A stretch of DNA of 64,000 nt. Origin: Amycolatopsis sp. NBRC 101858 (lineage in GTDB: Bacteria; Actinomycetota; Actinomycetes; Mycobacteriales; Pseudonocardiaceae). A program made the position numbers and the translations under genes. Position 1 is the stretch's first letter. Each line of letters starts with the position of its first letter. The stretch is from the NCBI RefSeq assembly GCF_030269325.1, contig NZ_BSTD01000001.1:2558681-2622680 (forward strand). The letters are read 5' to 3'. Below are positions 27,337 through 35,524 of the stretch, in pieces. The notes under the pieces are model-generated. The model did no database searches, had not been told where the DNA came from, and saw nothing but the letters and a program-made list of their open reading frames with translations.

Positions 27337-28761
27337 TCAGACCCGCGGGTCGGGCAGCCGCCGCCCGGTGACCGCGACGATCGCCGCCAGCACCGCCACC
27401 ACGCCGATCACCAGCGCAAACGCGTCCCGGCTCCCCAGCGAACCCGACAGCGACGCGTACAGGCTCCCCAGCGTTGCCACGCCCAGCGCGAGCGCCGTCT
27501 GCTGGTTGGTCGTCATCACGCCCGACCCGACCCCGGCCAGGTCCGTGGGCACGTGCGACAGCACGATCCGGAACAACGTCGTCATCGCGAGCGCGTTGCC
27601 CACGCCGATCGCCACCATCGCCGGGGCCAGGTCGAGGATCGTCACGTGCGGCCACGCCGCCAGCGTCGTGCACAGCAGGGCCACCATGCCGAGCGCCGTG
27701 ATCGCGCCGCCGATCGGCACGACCTTCTGGCCGTAGCGTGCCACCAGGCGGCTGCTCAGCATCGACACCGTGAAGTACGCGACCGCCAGCGGGGTCAGCG
27801 CGCCGCCCGCGCCGAGCGGCCCGAAGTGCAGGCCCTCCTGCAGCGTCATCGCGAACACGAACATGAACGAGCCGAACGCGGCGAAGAACGGCACCGCCAC
27901 CACCAGCCCGCGCCGGACGCTCGGCAGGCGCAGCACCGACGGCGGCAGCAGCGGCGTTCCCCCGAGCCGCTCCGAGCGCCGTTCGACGTGCACGAGAGCC
28001 GCGGCCGAGAACGGCGACAGCGCCAGCAGCACGATCGTCCACAGCGGCCAGCCCAGGGCCCGGCCCTCCATCAGCGGGACCAGCAGCGACAGCAGGGTCA
28101 CCGCCAGGAGGAGCGTGCCGAGGCGGTCGACCCCCAGCGGGTTGTGCGCGCGGCTCTCCGGCAGCCGGCGGGCCAGCACCAGCACCACCAGCCCGATCGG
28201 CACGTTCAGCAGGAAGATCGGCCGCCAGCCGGTGCCGAACAGGTCGGCCGCCACCAGGCCGCCGCCGAGCAGCTGGCCGACCACTGTCGACAAACCGCCC
28301 GTCGCGCCGAAGAGCCCCAGCGCGCGCGACCGCTCTTCGCCGGACGTCGTCGCCTGGATGATCGAGAGCACCTGCGGCAGCAGCAACGCCGACGCCGCCC
28401 CCTGCGCGGCGCGGGCGATCACCAGCGTGGTCGCCGTCGGGGCGATCCCGCAGGCCAGGGACGTCAGCGTGAACAGCCACAGGCCGGCGAAGAACAGCCG
28501 CCGCCTGCCGAACGCGTCGCCGAGGCGCCCACCGACCACCAGCAGCACCGCGTACGCGATGCCGTAGGCGGCCACCACCAGTTCGAGGGTCGCCGTGGAC
28601 GCGTGGAGGTCGGCATCGATCGTCGGCAGCGCGACGTTGACGATGAAGAAGTCGATGATCGGCAGTGCTGCCCCCAGCAGCACGGTGACCAGGCCGGCGG
28701 GGGTCAGTCCCGGCCGGGCAGGAGCGCCGAGGGTGCTCGGCGCGAGTTGAGTCGTGGTCAT
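27337..28761 (-). CDS. MFS drug efflux transporter, DHA2 (14-TM) family
   Basis: 474 aa with 14 hydrophobic segments. Motif C-type and DHA2 features: FFIVNVALPTIDADLHAS, GGRLGDAFGRRRLFFAGL (motif A), NVPIGLVVL. It is a proton-driven exporter of drugs or toxic metabolites. The start at ATG 28761 (MTTTQLAP) was chosen over the frame from 28776. It is divergent from the MmyB-type regulator gene, with two 14-bp palindromes in the 100-bp gap, so expression is almost certainly controlled by that regulator. Confidence 0.88.
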   Translation of the reverse strand: MTTTQLAPSTLGAPARPGLTPAGLVTVLLGAALPIIDFFIVNVALPTIDADLHASTATLELVVAAYGIAYAVLLVVGGRLGDAFGRRRLFFAGLWLFTLTSLACGIAPTATTLVIARAAQGAASALLLPQVLSIIQATTSGEERSRALGLFGATGGLSTVVGQLLGGGLVAADLFGTGWRPIFLLNVPIGLVVLVLARRLPESRAHNPLGVDRLGTLLLAVTLLSLLVPLMEGRALGWPLWTIVLLALSPFSAAALVHVERRSERLGGTPLLPPSVLRLPSVRRGLVVAVPFFAAFGSFMFVFAMTLQEGLHFGPLGAGGALTPLAVAYFTVSMLSSRLVARYGQKVVPIGGAITALGMVALLCTTLAAWPHVTILDLAPAMVAIGVGNALAMTTLFRIVLSHVPTDLAGVGSGVMTTNQQTALALGVATLGSLYASLSGSLGSRDAFALVIGVVAVLAAIVAVTGRRLPDPRV

Positions 28762-28786
28762 GAGTACTACGATCAACCCTCGTCGA

Positions 28787-28838
28787 AACTGGTACCAGTT
28801 GTTGTTTATCCAGGTACCGCCACTACCTGGTACCAGGT
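28787..28838. promoter_or_regulatory. Operator palindromes between MFS and MmyB-type regulator
   Basis: AACTGGTACCAGTT (28787-28800) and ACCTGGTACCAGGT (28825-28838) are perfect 14-bp palindromes with a shared CTGGTACCAG core, 38 bp apart. A half-site CCAGGTACC lies between (28810-28818). They are well placed to control both divergent promoters. Confidence 0.75.
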
Positions 28839-28862
28839 TCGGGCGCGTGCGATCCTGGCACC

Positions 28863-29696
28863 ATGACCACCGCCGTCGAATCCGAACTCCGCCGCCAGGA
28901 GCTGGCGAGGTTCCTGCGCAGCCGGCGTGAGCGGATCACGCCCGAGCAGGTCGGCCTCCCGCTGCTGGGCCGCCGCCGGACGCCGGGGCTGCGCCGCGAA
29001 GAGGTCGCGCAGCTCGCCGGCGTCGGGGTCACCTGGTACACGTGGCTCGAGCAGGGGCGCGACATCAACGCGTCCGAGCAGGTGCTGCAGGCGATCGCCC
29101 GCACGCTGCGGCTCGACCCGCACGAGCACACCCACCTCTTCCGCCTGGCCGGCGCGCCCGAGCCGGAGAGCGAGAAGGACTGCCAGGTCATCTCGCCGCA
29201 GCTGGAGCTGATGCTGAAGAAGCTGGAGCCGTACCCGGTCGCGGTGCGCAACGCCCGCTGCGACCTGCTCGGCTACAACCGCGGCTACAGCTGGCTGATG
29301 GGCGACGTCGACGCGATCCCGTTCGAGGACCGCAACACCCTGGTCCAGTGCCTGCTCAACCCGCAGTGGCGTGAGCGGATGCTCGACTGGGACACGAACA
29401 TCCCGCGCGTGATCGCGTCCTTCCGCGCGGCGATGGCCGAGCACGTCGCCGAGCCGGCGTGGAAGAACCTGGTCAAGCGGCTCAAGGCGGAGTCGCCGCT
29501 GTTCGCCGAGCTCTGGCCGCACCACGACGTCAACTCCGAGCCGATCCGCACCAAGCGCTACCTGCACCCGGACGTCGGCCTGCTGCAGTTCAACTTCACG
29601 TACCTCTACTACGGCCGCCGCTCGGAGATCACCGTGTCGACGTACACCCCGGCCGACGAGGAGACGGCGGCGAAGCTCCCGCTGATGTTCGACTGA
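28863..29696 (+). CDS. XRE regulator with MmyB-like ligand-binding domain
   Basis: 277 aa. The N-terminal helix-turn-helix has the MmyB signature RRRTPGLRREEVAQLAGVGVTWYTWLEQGR. The C-terminal domain (about residues 105-275) is the MmyB PAS-like pocket: YPVAVRNARCDLLGYNRGYSWLMG and the final YYGRRSEITVSTYTPADEETAAKL. Members bind fatty-acid-like or redox ligands and usually regulate a divergent gene, here the DHA2 exporter. A GATCCT-like -10 six bases before the ATG suggests a leaderless mRNA, though it is a weaker match than others in this window. Confidence 0.88.
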   Translation: MTTAVESELRRQELARFLRSRRERITPEQVGLPLLGRRRTPGLRREEVAQLAGVGVTWYTWLEQGRDINASEQVLQAIARTLRLDPHEHTHLFRLAGAPEPESEKDCQVISPQLELMLKKLEPYPVAVRNARCDLLGYNRGYSWLMGDVDAIPFEDRNTLVQCLLNPQWRERMLDWDTNIPRVIASFRAAMAEHVAEPAWKNLVKRLKAESPLFAELWPHHDVNSEPIRTKRYLHPDVGLLQFNFTYLYYGRRSEITVSTYTPADEETAAKLPLMFD

Positions 29697-29749
29697 CGAC
29701 GTACGCGGACTGTCGCTTTGTGACGGACGCGCGGACCCGCCGCGACCGG

Positions 29750-29755
29750 TAGTTT
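29750..29755 (+). promoter_or_regulatory. -10 hexamer of a probable leaderless promoter
   Basis: TAGTTT ends 7 bases before ATG 29763; no ribosome-binding site. Confidence 0.5.
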
Positions 29756-29762
29756 TCGCGGC

Positions 29763-30881
29763 ATGAGATGGCAACCGGGCTGGTCCCCGTGGGTGGGGCG
29801 CGTGGTGCGCACCATCGTGGTCACGGGGTTCGTGCTCGGGGCGACCAGCGGGGCGTCGCGCTGGGATCCCAGCTCGCCGCAGATGACGCCGGGCGCCGGG
29901 CTGTGGCTCGTCGCCACCACGCTGACCCTGCTCGTCGTGCACCGCTTCCCGCTGACGTTGTTCCTGGTGACGGCCGCGTCCGCGTTCGGCTACTACGCCT
30001 CGGGGCTGCCCGGCGGGCCGATCATCATCGTGCCGACCATCGCGTTGTTCGTGCTGACCCGGCAGCGGGGGCCGCTCACGGCGGGCAGCACGGGCTCGGC
30101 GGCGCTCGCCGCGGCCTACCTCGCGCACATCGTGCTGACCGGGTCGTTCACGCTGGCGGCCGGCGCCGGGTTCGTCGTGGTGTGGCTGGTCGCCGTGATC
30201 GGGGTCGGGACCGCCGTCCGCTACCAGCTCGACGCGCTCGCCGCCCGGCGTGAGCAGGCCGACGAGCACCGCCACCGGCTCGCCGAGCAGGAACGGCTGC
30301 GGATCGCCCGCGAGGTGCACGACGTCGTCGCGCACAGCCTCGCCATGATCAACGTCCAGGCGGGCGTCGCCGCGCACGTCGCCGACCGGCGGCCCGAGCA
30401 GGCGAAAGAGGCGCTGCTCAACATCAAGGCGGCCAGCGCGTCCGCGCTCAAGGACCTGCGCGCGACCCTGGCCGTGCTGCGCTCGGGCGAGGACAAAGCG
30501 CCGGCGCCGAGCCTCGCCCAGGCCGCCGAGCTGCTGGAACACGCGCGCGACGCCGGGCTCACGGTCGACGTCCACGGCGAGGCCGGCGACCTCCCGGCGC
30601 CCGTCGACGCGGCCGCCTACCGGATCCTGCAGGAGTCGCTGACGAACGTCGTCCGGCACGCCGACCAGCCGGAACACGTCGACGTCCGGTTCGAGCGGCA
30701 CCCGGGCTCGTTCACGCTCCGGGTGCGCGACGACGGCCGCGGCACCAGCCCGCCGACGCCGGGCCACGGCTTGCGGGGCATGTCCGAACGCGCCGCCGCA
30801 CTGGGCGGGCGGTGCACCGCCGGGCCGGTCGACGGCGGTTTCGAAGTGTGCGTCGAGCTACCGATCGAGGGGGAAGCATGA
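29763..30881 (+). CDS. NarL-type sensor histidine kinase
   Basis: 372 aa. About five membrane helices occupy residues 15-150. HisKA_3 follows: RLRIAREVHDVVAHSLAMINVQAG, with the phosphorylated His in the EVHDVVAHS motif, about residue 186. The HATPase domain has LQESLTNVVRHA, a divergent DDGRG and GHGLRGMSERAAALGG. It pairs with the regulator that overlaps its stop by 4 bp. There is no extracellular sensor domain of note, so it probably senses a membrane or intramembrane signal. Confidence 0.92.
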   Translation: MRWQPGWSPWVGRVVRTIVVTGFVLGATSGASRWDPSSPQMTPGAGLWLVATTLTLLVVHRFPLTLFLVTAASAFGYYASGLPGGPIIIVPTIALFVLTRQRGPLTAGSTGSAALAAAYLAHIVLTGSFTLAAGAGFVVVWLVAVIGVGTAVRYQLDALAARREQADEHRHRLAEQERLRIAREVHDVVAHSLAMINVQAGVAAHVADRRPEQAKEALLNIKAASASALKDLRATLAVLRSGEDKAPAPSLAQAAELLEHARDAGLTVDVHGEAGDLPAPVDAAAYRILQESLTNVVRHADQPEHVDVRFERHPGSFTLRVRDDGRGTSPPTPGHGLRGMSERAAALGGRCTAGPVDGGFEVCVELPIEGEA

Positions 30882-31546
30882 TCCGCGTCCTGCTGGCCGA
30901 CGACCAGGTCCTGGTCCGCGCCGGGTTCCGCGTGCTGCTGGAGACCGAAGACGGCTTCGAGGTCTGCGGCGAGGCAGGCGACGGCGAGCAGGCCGTGGCC
31001 GGGGTGATCGAGCACCGGCCGGACATCGTGGTGATGGACGTCCGGATGCCCGGCGTCGACGGTCTCGAAGCCACCCGCCGGATCACCGCGAACCCCGACC
31101 TCGCCGCGACGAAAGTGCTGGTCCTGACCACCTTCGACGTCGACGAGTACGTCTACGAAGCCCTGCGTGCGGGCGCCAGCGGGTTCCTGCTGAAGGACAC
31201 CGAGCCGGTCGAGCTGCTGCGCGCGCTGCGGGTGGTGGCGAGCGGCGAGGCCCTGCTGGCGCCGACGGTGACACGCCGGCTGATCCAGGAGTTCGTCGGC
31301 CGCCCGGAGAACCGGCGCATCGACACGAGCGCCGTCCGCGAGATCACCGACCGCGAGCGCGAGGTGCTGGGCCTGGTGGCGGGCGGCATGTCGAACGACG
31401 AGATCGCGGCCCACCTGGTCATCTCGACGGCGACAGCCCGCACCCACGTCAGCCGCATCATGACGAAGATCGGCGCCCGCGACCGGGCGCAGCTGGTGGT
31501 GCTGGCCTACGAGTCGGGGCTGGTCACCCCGCGCCACTCCGCCTGA
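30878..31546 (+). CDS. NarL/FixJ-type response regulator
   Basis: 222 aa. The receiver domain has acidic pair DD at 8-9, phospho-acceptor Asp in IVVMDVRMPG (about residue 53) and Lys in GFLLKDT. The LuxR-type helix-turn-helix at the C-terminus reads TDREREVLGLVAGGMSNDEIAAHLVISTATARTHVSRIM. ATG 30878 overlaps the kinase stop. It is the cognate partner of the kinase; no target operon is adjacent apart from the tiny membrane protein on the other strand. Confidence 0.93.
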   Translation: MIRVLLADDQVLVRAGFRVLLETEDGFEVCGEAGDGEQAVAGVIEHRPDIVVMDVRMPGVDGLEATRRITANPDLAATKVLVLTTFDVDEYVYEALRAGASGFLLKDTEPVELLRALRVVASGEALLAPTVTRRLIQEFVGRPENRRIDTSAVREITDREREVLGLVAGGMSNDEIAAHLVISTATARTHVSRIMTKIGARDRAQLVVLAYESGLVTPRHSA

Positions 31547-31619
31547 CCCGGCGCACGACGCGGAACGCCCGGAACAGGAACACCACCGCGAGGGCGGCGA
31601 CCAGGCAGATCCAGATCAT
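31524..31619 (-). CDS. 31-aa single-pass membrane microprotein
   Basis: A short gene with an excellent AAGGAGG site 5 nt before ATG 31619. The product is a single hydrophobic helix (MIWICLVAALAVVFLFRAF) followed by a strongly basic tail (RVVRRVRR) and a TGA stop, an orientation that puts the tail in the cytoplasm. Its end overlaps the response-regulator stop by 23 bp on the opposite strand. It may modulate the neighbouring histidine kinase or belong downstream of the methyltransferase gene at 31710-32747, which lies 90 bp upstream on the same strand. No known family is recognised. Confidence 0.6.
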   Translation of the reverse strand: MIWICLVAALAVVFLFRAFRVVRRVRRSGAG

Positions 31620-31709
31620 GTCGCCTCCTTCCCACGGCCGATGCTCTGCTTACAGGGCGTTCGGGAGTGGGACGGCGTTCACCGACACGGCGGAAGTCAC
31701 ACCTTCGGG

Positions 31710-32747
31710 CTACTCGGAGACCTTCTGCAGCCAGATGTTCCCGCCGGAGTTGCCGGCCAGCTCGGGGACCCGGCCCTCCAGCAGATCGCGGTGGCAAGCC
31801 CACATGAACTGCTGGTACCAGCGGATCTCGAAGCGCCGGTTGTACATCAGGAACGCCCGGAGCAGGTAGTCCTCCTGCCACGCGCGCCCTTCGACCAGCC
31901 AGTCCATCGGGTACTCGAACGGGAAGAAGACGTCGTGGACGTGCACCCACACGCCGTCGTTGAGCCGGGGCAGCACCTCGAAGAACAGGTAGTTGACGTC
32001 GGAGCCCGCCTTGACCACGTGGGTCGAGTCGATGAACAGCACGTCACCGGCCTGCAGCTGCTCGAACGTCGCCAGCGGGACGTCCTGCACCGCCTGGCCG
32101 AGCACCCGGACGCGCTCTTCGTCGCCCGGCCGGAACAGGCTTTCCAGCAGCTGCGGGTACGGCTCGACGCAGGTCAGCTCCAGGTCGGGGAGCCAGCCGT
32201 CGGCCGTGTCGAGCGTCATCGCCGTCGAGTAGCCCGAGCCGACCTCGATCATCCGCTTCGGCCGTAGGTGCCGGAGCATCGTGTGCAGGATGATCGCGTC
32301 CGACCACGAGTACGCGGTGTTCTCGTAGAAGTACCGGTGCTTTTCCGTGCGTTCGGCGGTGAACGGGAGGTCGGCGGCGAGGTCCGCGAGCGTGCCGAAC
32401 AGCTTGATCTGCTCGGCCTCCCGCAGGTCGACCGCCGGGGGGCGGGCGGTGGTGTCGAACATCGCCGCGGCCCGGTTCCCGATCTCCTCCTTGGAGGCGA
32501 ACGGCGAGTAGAAGTGCCCGGGCGGTACCCACGTGCGGTACTGCTCCTCGAACGCCTGCTTCTCCTCGACGACCTCGGCGTGGCGCGCCAGCAGCTCGTC
32601 GTGGTGGTTCATCAGGCTGTCGTAGCGCGCGGACAGCTGGTCCAAGCGCGCCGTCAGCCGGCTTTCGCGGACCTCGAGGTCGTCGTACGACTTCCGGGCG
32701 ACGGCGTAGCGCTTGACCAGCTTGCGGAGCCGCTTCTCGAGCTGCAT
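31710..32747 (-). CDS. SAM-dependent methyltransferase with N-terminal coiled coil
   Basis: 345 aa. Residues 1-70 form a charged coiled coil (LRKLVKRYAVARKSYDDLEVRESRL onward). The class I fold follows: RMIEVGSGYSTAMTLD (motif I), ELTCVEPYP, VLFIDSTHVV, HVHDVFFPFEYP. The pattern matches Methyltransferase_24-like enzymes found in surface-polysaccharide gene sets. It starts 1 bp after the stop of the one-pass membrane protein gene at 32749, so the two are cotranscribed. It probably modifies a glycan or lipid-linked sugar at the membrane; the substrate is not known. Confidence 0.8.
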   Translation of the reverse strand: MQLEKRLRKLVKRYAVARKSYDDLEVRESRLTARLDQLSARYDSLMNHHDELLARHAEVVEEKQAFEEQYRTWVPPGHFYSPFASKEEIGNRAAAMFDTTARPPAVDLREAEQIKLFGTLADLAADLPFTAERTEKHRYFYENTAYSWSDAIILHTMLRHLRPKRMIEVGSGYSTAMTLDTADGWLPDLELTCVEPYPQLLESLFRPGDEERVRVLGQAVQDVPLATFEQLQAGDVLFIDSTHVVKAGSDVNYLFFEVLPRLNDGVWVHVHDVFFPFEYPMDWLVEGRAWQEDYLLRAFLMYNRRFEIRWYQQFMWACHRDLLEGRVPELAGNSGGNIWLQKVSE

Positions 32748-32748
32748 G

Positions 32749-33972
32749 TCAGTTGTTCGTGCGCTCGGTCGGCGGGGCCTTCTGGATCTGCGCGTTCAGC
32801 AGGGTCTTGAACGAGTCGAGCGTCGCGTCCTTGTCCGTGCCGTACGCGTCGACGATGATCACCCGGCTGTACAGGACGTACACCGCGCGGTAGACCGTCT
32901 GGCCACCGCCGTCCGGCGCGGCGAACACGGGCACGCCGTGCAGTGACAGGTCGCGGCTGGCGGTCAGGCCACCCTCCTGCTGGGCGTTGGCGTACTCCTG
33001 GGCCACCGGTCCGGTGGACTGCTTGTCCGGCATTTCGAGCGCGTACAGGCCGAGCGTCACGTCGCCGTCGGTCGTGGTCTTGAGCAGGCCTTCGGTCATC
33101 CCGCCCTGCTTGAGCCGTTCGGTCACCGTGGGCGGCAGGAACTTCGCCGACTGCAGCTTCGCGATGTCGAACGTGCCCCCGCCGGCGCGGGTCTTGCCGG
33201 CCGGCGTCACCAGCGACGACGCGTTGTCGCTCGGCTCGGACTTGGCGGCGGGCGGCTCCGGCAGCGGCTTGGTCGTCGGCGCGGGCGGCGGCTGCTGGCT
33301 GGTGCTCTGCTGGGCCACCGGGGTGCTGCCACCGTTGTCCTTGATGAACAGCGCCCAGACGCCGAACCCGAGCCCGGCCAGCACGACCAGCCCGATCGCG
33401 ATGAACGCGATCTTCTTGCCCTTGCCGGACGAAGGCTGGGTCTGGAACGTCTCGGGGCCCTGGCTGATCCAGCCCGCGTTGGCGGCGTTCGGCGGGAAGT
33501 CCGAGCCGCCCCACGGCGGGCTGACGTCCTGCGGGGCCGCGCCCCACGGTTCCGGCTGCTGCGGCCGGGCGAACCCGCCGGCGGGCGAGGGCTGGTTGTA
33601 GTTCGGCTGCTGCATCGGCTGGGGGAATCCGCCCGAGGGCGAGTTCGGGTGCTGCTGCTGCCACGGCTGCACGACCTGGGTGCGCTCCCCGCCGCCCGCG
33701 TCGGTGTTGGACACGACCTGCGTGGCGTCCGCCGAGCCCGCCGAGTCGGCGCCGGGCTGGTGCTGCTGGTGCTGCTGCTGCTGTGCCGGCGGTGACACCG
33801 GCGTGATGATCTGGGTCTCCGCGGCGGTCGACGGCTGCTGCTGCGACGGGCTGTCGTTGGCCGTGACGGCCATGCTCAGCACGCGATCACGCCGGGTCCG
33901 GTACTCGTCCGCGGTCAGGCTCCCCGCTGCGAGCTCCTCGTCCAGCCTGCGCAGCTCTTCCTGCCAGGTCAC
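32749..33972 (-). CDS. One-pass membrane protein with SHOCT-like N-terminus (paralogue A)
   Basis: 407 aa from GTG 33972 (GAAGGGGG site upstream). Residues 1-33 (VTWQEELRRLDEELAAGSLT onward) resemble a SHOCT oligomerisation motif. A 140-residue Gln/Pro-rich linker follows, then a transmembrane helix (KIAFIAIGLVVLAGLGFGVWALF, about 215-237), a Pro/Thr linker and an extracytoplasmic alpha/beta domain of about 150 residues (FDIAKLQSAKFLPP to LDSFKTLLNAQIQ). It shares its whole layout with the protein at 40155-41279. The function is unknown. It is cotranscribed with the methyltransferase. Confidence 0.7.
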   Translation of the reverse strand: MTWQEELRRLDEELAAGSLTADEYRTRRDRVLSMAVTANDSPSQQQPSTAAETQIITPVSPPAQQQQHQQHQPGADSAGSADATQVVSNTDAGGGERTQVVQPWQQQHPNSPSGGFPQPMQQPNYNQPSPAGGFARPQQPEPWGAAPQDVSPPWGGSDFPPNAANAGWISQGPETFQTQPSSGKGKKIAFIAIGLVVLAGLGFGVWALFIKDNGGSTPVAQQSTSQQPPPAPTTKPLPEPPAAKSEPSDNASSLVTPAGKTRAGGGTFDIAKLQSAKFLPPTVTERLKQGGMTEGLLKTTTDGDVTLGLYALEMPDKQSTGPVAQEYANAQQEGGLTASRDLSLHGVPVFAAPDGGGQTVYRAVYVLYSRVIIVDAYGTDKDATLDSFKTLLNAQIQKAPPTERTNN

Positions 33973-34133
33973 CCCGGTACCCCCTTCGGGTAGGTCGTCC
34001 CGAAACCATGCGAACGTGGGTGCGCGGCCGCACACCCTCTTGGCCGCACGCAGCCATTGTGCACGGGTGCTCTCACCCGGTGGCGGCCACCACCCCGTCG
34101 TTACCGACGTGAGTCGGTAGCCGACCGGCGAGG

Positions 34134-35450
34134 TCAGCGCGGGTGCCGGGCGAGTGCGTTCGCCAGCTCGCCGATCGTCTGGTCGCGCAGCAGCGACGAC
34201 GATCCGCCGGTGACGCTGCGTTCGACGAATTCGAAGGTGACGACGTCCCGGTCGGCGAACATCTCGGCCAGCTGGGCTTCGTTGCTCTCGGCCACGGTGT
34301 CGCCGTGCACGATGGTGACGTCCTGGCAGGTGGCGGCCAGGTAGGGCGTCGCGAACTGCGTGAAGGAGTCGGCCACGATGCCGACCTTCGGGGCGATCGA
34401 ACCGACCGGCCGCGCGCCGTCCGGCTGCGTCAGGTGCAGCGGCGACCGGAAGTCGCTGGCGATGTAGCGGGTGCGGTCCGCGCCGCCGTCGGTGCTGAGG
34501 CTGTACGTCGGCAGCTGGCGCTGCTCGGTGCGGCCGAGCACCCGGGCCAGGTCCGCCGGCCACGGCCGGACGCCGTCGGGCGCGGCCCGCCAGTTCGTCG
34601 TGCTGCCGGGCGTGATCGCCTGGCCCAGCGCGTAGGTCATGACCAGGCCGCCGTCGTAGGACCAGTGCGTGTCGTTCGGGTCGTAGAGCGGCCGGCCGAG
34701 CCGCTGCTTGGCGTCGGCGAGCGCGGGGCGCAGGTCCAGCCCGCCGGTTTCGCGCGGCACCCGGTTCCAGAAGTCGGTGGTCCTGGCCTGGGCGCAGGAC
34801 TTGCCGACGTAGTCGTCGGGCAGGTGGGACGGCTCCTCGGTGTACTTGTCCGGCGCGAAGACCAGCACGAACTTGCGTCCGGAGTTCTCGACGGCCGCGC
34901 GCAGTCGCTGCAGCGCGGAGACGACGTGGTCGAGGTCCATCACCGGCCGGCACTTCGCGTTGACGTCTTCGCCGAGGTACAGCCAGCCGTCCTTGCCCGG
35001 GATCACCTGCGGGTAGACGTACCCGGGGACGTCGCCGGTGCCGGCGGGCCGCTGGCCCTGGTCGATGCCGACGGTGTCGTGGTTGGTCCCCTGCCCGGAG
35101 CCGGGCGGGTCGCCGAAGACGCCGGTGCCGACGCCGTCCGCGGCCTGGACGCCGGCCTGCCGCAGCGGCAGGTGGTCGGTGGCCCAGCCGGTCAGCCCGG
35201 TGAAGAACCCCCAGCCCTCGCCGAGGCTGGGGAACGGCCGCAGCGGGCGGTTCTCGAACGCCGTCGGCTGCACGCCGAAGACCCACAGCAGCACCGGGGC
35301 CATGAAGAAGACGATCGCGCACGTCAGCGCCGTGCGCTGCCGGCTGCTGTGCCGCGGGCGGTAGAGGTTGTGCTCCTTCGGGAGCCACGACTCCGGCGTC
35401 AGCGGCAGTTTCCCGGCGGCGGGTGACTGCGGACGGAGTCGGGACGGCAC
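34134..35450 (-). CDS. AlgX/AlgJ-like SGNH acetyltransferase/esterase, membrane-anchored
   Basis: 438 aa. One N-terminal signal-anchor helix (TALTCAIVFFMAPVLLWVFG, about 40-60), then the AlgX/AlgJ SGNH domain: KDGWLYLGED, FVLVFAPDKYTEEPS, NDTHWSYDGGLVMTYAL (the DTHW motif supplies the Asp/His dyad) and VGIVADSFTQFATPYL (the catalytic Ser in DSF). Such proteins transfer acetyl groups to extracytoplasmic polysaccharide, normally with an MBOAT partner, which is absent here. The start is GTG 35450 with TAGGAT six bases upstream, a leaderless arrangement. It is divergent from the methyltransferase gene at 35525. Confidence 0.82.
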   Translation of the reverse strand: MPSRLRPQSPAAGKLPLTPESWLPKEHNLYRPRHSSRQRTALTCAIVFFMAPVLLWVFGVQPTAFENRPLRPFPSLGEGWGFFTGLTGWATDHLPLRQAGVQAADGVGTGVFGDPPGSGQGTNHDTVGIDQGQRPAGTGDVPGYVYPQVIPGKDGWLYLGEDVNAKCRPVMDLDHVVSALQRLRAAVENSGRKFVLVFAPDKYTEEPSHLPDDYVGKSCAQARTTDFWNRVPRETGGLDLRPALADAKQRLGRPLYDPNDTHWSYDGGLVMTYALGQAITPGSTTNWRAAPDGVRPWPADLARVLGRTEQRQLPTYSLSTDGGADRTRYIASDFRSPLHLTQPDGARPVGSIAPKVGIVADSFTQFATPYLAATCQDVTIVHGDTVAESNEAQLAEMFADRDVVTFEFVERSVTGGSSSLLRDQTIGELANALARHPR

Positions 35451-35456
35451 GCCCGT

Positions 35457-35462
35457 ATCCTA
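35457..35462 (-). promoter_or_regulatory. -10 hexamer of a probable leaderless promoter (minus strand)
   Basis: Reading the minus strand, TAGGAT is followed by six bases and GTG at 35450. No ribosome-binding site is present. Confidence 0.5.
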
Positions 35463-35524
35463 GCGCCGGGCCGGAGCCGGACGAGCCGGAACCGGGGATG
35501 GCTGCGGGATGGCGGCGGATGTCG

